A DNA stretch of 64,000 nucleotides from Rhizobium sp. L43 (GTDB lineage: Bacteria > Pseudomonadota > Alphaproteobacteria > Rhizobiales > Rhizobiaceae). Positions 62,392 through 64,000 of the stretch are shown one piece after another. Position 1 is the first letter of the stretch; each line of letters starts with the position of its first letter. Both the position numbers and the translations under genes were made by a program. The stretch is taken from positions 62,001 through 126,000 of the forward strand of contig NZ_NWSQ01000006.1 in assembly GCF_002531725.1 (NCBI RefSeq), in the 5' to 3' direction. The notes beneath the pieces are model-generated. The model saw nothing but the letters and a program-made list of their open reading frames with translations, ran no database searches and had not been told where the DNA came from.

Positions 62392-64000
62392 CTAATCCCG
62401 TTCCAGCATGGCGCGCTGCGCCGTCAGCACCCAGCGCAGGCCTTCGGGCAGGAAATCGACCTGCACCGCACCGCGGAAAGCCGAGGCGGCATGAGCCTTG
62501 ATGACGGTAGTGCCGAAGCCCGAGCGCGATGGCTCGACAACAGGCGGGCCGCCGCGCTCTTCCCAGGTGAAGCGGAGCAAGGCATCCGGTTTGTCCTCCT
62601 CCTTGACGTCATGCCATTCGAAGCGGACACGGCCTTGCGGCACGGAGAGTGCGCCGTATTTCACCGAATTGGTGGCGAGTTCATGCAAGGCGAGGCCGAG
62701 ATTCTGCACTGCATCCGGCTTCAGCACGAAATCTTTGCCCGTGATATCGATCTGTTCGCGCGATTGGGGGAAGGCCTGCAGATGGATGTCGACGACCCGC
62801 CGCAGCGACACACCTCCCCATTGCTCGCTGGTCAGGAGTTCGATCGAACGCACCAGCCCGTCGAGGCGATCGGCGACGGCGGCCTGGAAGGTCTCGACGC
62901 TGTCGGCTTGCTTGGCGAGCTGACGCATCATTGCCTGGGCAAGCGTCAGAAGGTTCTTGGTGCGGTGGACGAGCTCATGCATGACGAAGCGCAGCCGGTC
63001 CTCGGTCTGGCTGCGATCGAAAGAGGCATTCGAAAGGGCGATCGCCACCTGGTTCGCCTCGATGACGCTGGTCTCGACCGGCGAGACGATATGGCCTTCG
63101 CCCATGCGGTTCGCCATTTCGGCGATATCGCGGATGGTGGTGCGCACCTGCCGTGCGACGGCGTAGGCGCCCAGCACGGCGACGAGCACAAGGGCCACGC
63201 CGCCGATGATGAGGAAACGCCAGGTGCTGAGGATCGATGCCTGGGCGATCGGTCCCCAGATCACCGTCTTCCACGACCAGCCGGGAATCCGGGCATAGCC
63301 GAGCAGCATGTGCGGCAGGATCGTCTCGTCCTGGAAGACGCCGCGGGAAGCAGTGAAGGCCGGCAGGATGCGCGGATCGAAGGGCGTGCCGGGTTCGAGA
63401 TTGGCGGGGCCGGTGGCGGCGACGACGCGGCCGCTCTGATCGATGACGGCGGCCGACCAGCCGGGGGCAAGACCCTCCGTCGTCACGAGCTTGCCCAGAT
63501 CCTTGGCGTCCTGGGTGATGATGAGGGCTGCGACGGGATCATTTTTCCGCGGCAGGGTCACATTATAGACCCAGTCGCCGCTGGTGCGGCCGCGAAAGAC
63601 GTCTGATGCTTCGATGCGACCGGAGGTCAGGGCCGACTGGAGGGCGGCAGTGTTGGCTATCTCGCCAAGCGGAGTGCCGAACGCCCGGCGCGTGTTCAAG
63701 AGTTGCTGGCCGGTCCGGTCGACGGCAATGACATAAAGCGTATTGTCTCTGAGGGCTGTTTCGGTGCGCTGATGGAAAGCGGCGAGATTGCCGTTTTCAA
63801 GCTCCGGCGAGCTCGAAAGCAGCCGCAGCGTCGTTGCCATATCCTGAAGCTGGCGGTCGATGATGCGCGAAAGAGCGAGCGCATCCTGGGCCGTCTCGCG
63901 CCGCAGCGTCGAACGCTGGTTGTCTTCCAGCTGTAGCAGAAGCAGCGTCACAAAGGCGAAGATCGGCAGCGCGATCGCCACTGCCATGGCGACGAGATAG
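62392..64000 (-). CDS. HWE/HisKA_2-type sensor histidine kinase, 5' end beyond window
   Basis: At least 531 residues visible. An N-terminal membrane helix (AIALPIFAFVTLLLLQL) continues upstream across the window edge (YLVA precedes the first ATG in frame), so the true start is probably outside. A periplasmic dCache-like sensor region (~30-240), a second helix (WRFLIIGGVALVLVAVLGAY), HAMP (~270-320) and an HWE-type kinase follow: phospho-His in MHELVHRTKNLLTLAQAMMR, N box LHELATNSVKYGAL, the diagnostic FTWEERGGPPV and GFGTTVI. These kinases often serve general stress or light signalling. No response regulator is adjacent inside the window. Confidence 0.9.
   Translation of the reverse strand, partial: YLVAMAVAIALPIFAFVTLLLLQLEDNQRSTLRRETAQDALALSRIIDRQLQDMATTLRLLSSSPELENGNLAAFHQRTETALRDNTLYVIAVDRTGQQLLNTRRAFGTPLGEIANTAALQSALTSGRIEASDVFRGRTSGDWVYNVTLPRKNDPVAALIITQDAKDLGKLVTTEGLAPGWSAAVIDQSGRVVAATGPANLEPGTPFDPRILPAFTASRGVFQDETILPHMLLGYARIPGWSWKTVIWGPIAQASILSTWRFLIIGGVALVLVAVLGAYAVARQVRTTIRDIAEMANRMGEGHIVSPVETSVIEANQVAIALSNASFDRSQTEDRLRFVMHELVHRTKNLLTLAQAMMRQLAKQADSVETFQAAVADRLDGLVRSIELLTSEQWGGVSLRRVVDIHLQAFPQSREQIDITGKDFVLKPDAVQNLGLALHELATNSVKYGALSVPQGRVRFEWHDVKEEDKPDALLRFTWEERGGPPVVEPSRSGFGTTVIKAHAASAFRGAVQVDFLPEGLRWVLTAQRAMLERD

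Overview
The window reads as chromosomal DNA of a fast-growing alphaproteobacterium of the Rhizobium/Agrobacterium group, most like Rhizobium etli or R. leguminosarum. The evidence is high GC, dense coding, xylB-xylA behind a LacI regulator, an ODC-type decarboxylase next to a GNAT protein, three-gene pntAA-pntAB-pntB, an aa3 oxidase subunit IV, and several families of palindromic intergenic repeats typical of rhizobia. This assignment comes from recognising gene families by eye, not from a database search. I saw no rRNA, tRNA, insertion sequence or CRISPR array.

Layout. 0.1-4.8 kb: an AraC/GyrI regulator, then a TetR repressor divergent from an EmrA/EmrB-type drug efflux pair with palindromic operators between them. 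4.9-8.9 kb: LacI regulator, xylB and xylA (D-xylose to xylulose-5-phosphate). 9.0-16.6 kb: a second LacI gene divergent from a CUT2 sugar ABC transporter, followed by a TIM-barrel isomerase and a Gfo/Idh/MocA dehydrogenase. Twin operators precede the transporter, and the sugar is not identifiable. 16.6-31.3 kb: mostly housekeeping and regulatory genes (DoxX, GH1 beta-glucosidase, a CHASE4-GGDEF-EAL protein, TrhO, CHAD and CYTH proteins, KDPG aldolase, a DUF533 protein, NicO and DUF1007 proteins, a LysR regulator, an ornithine/lysine decarboxylase with a long leader, and GNAT enzymes).

31.3-43.2 kb is the most unusual part. A single gene of about 7.9 kb encodes about 2630 residues made almost entirely of one octapeptide repeat (consensus L-S/T-T-x-Q-I/V-A-A). 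The repeat keeps a strict 24-bp register and is arranged in blocks of 7 and 10 octads, which often combine into a 17-octad (408-bp) super-repeat. Directly downstream on the same strand lie a TPR-GT41 (O-GlcNAc transferase/SPINDLY-like) glycosyltransferase and a UDP-galactopyranose mutase. I read the three as a candidate glycosylated giant surface or secreted protein system. The function is inferred.

43.2-54.8 kb: cysE, a GNAT gene, a COG0523 metal chaperone with a WD40 partner behind a candidate Zur box, a creatininase-family enzyme, MarR and LacI regulators, a 2-hydroxyacid dehydrogenase, a class I amidotransferase, and a TRAP 2-oxoacid-type transporter whose binding-protein gene converges on its permease genes. 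54.9-64 kb: a membrane c-di-GMP protein with a degenerate GGDEF and intact EAL, a FeeM/LuxI-like N-acyl synthase with a CtrA-like site at its start, cytochrome aa3 subunit IV, the proton-translocating transhydrogenase operon, a DUF992 protein, and an HWE-type sensor histidine kinase cut by the window edge.
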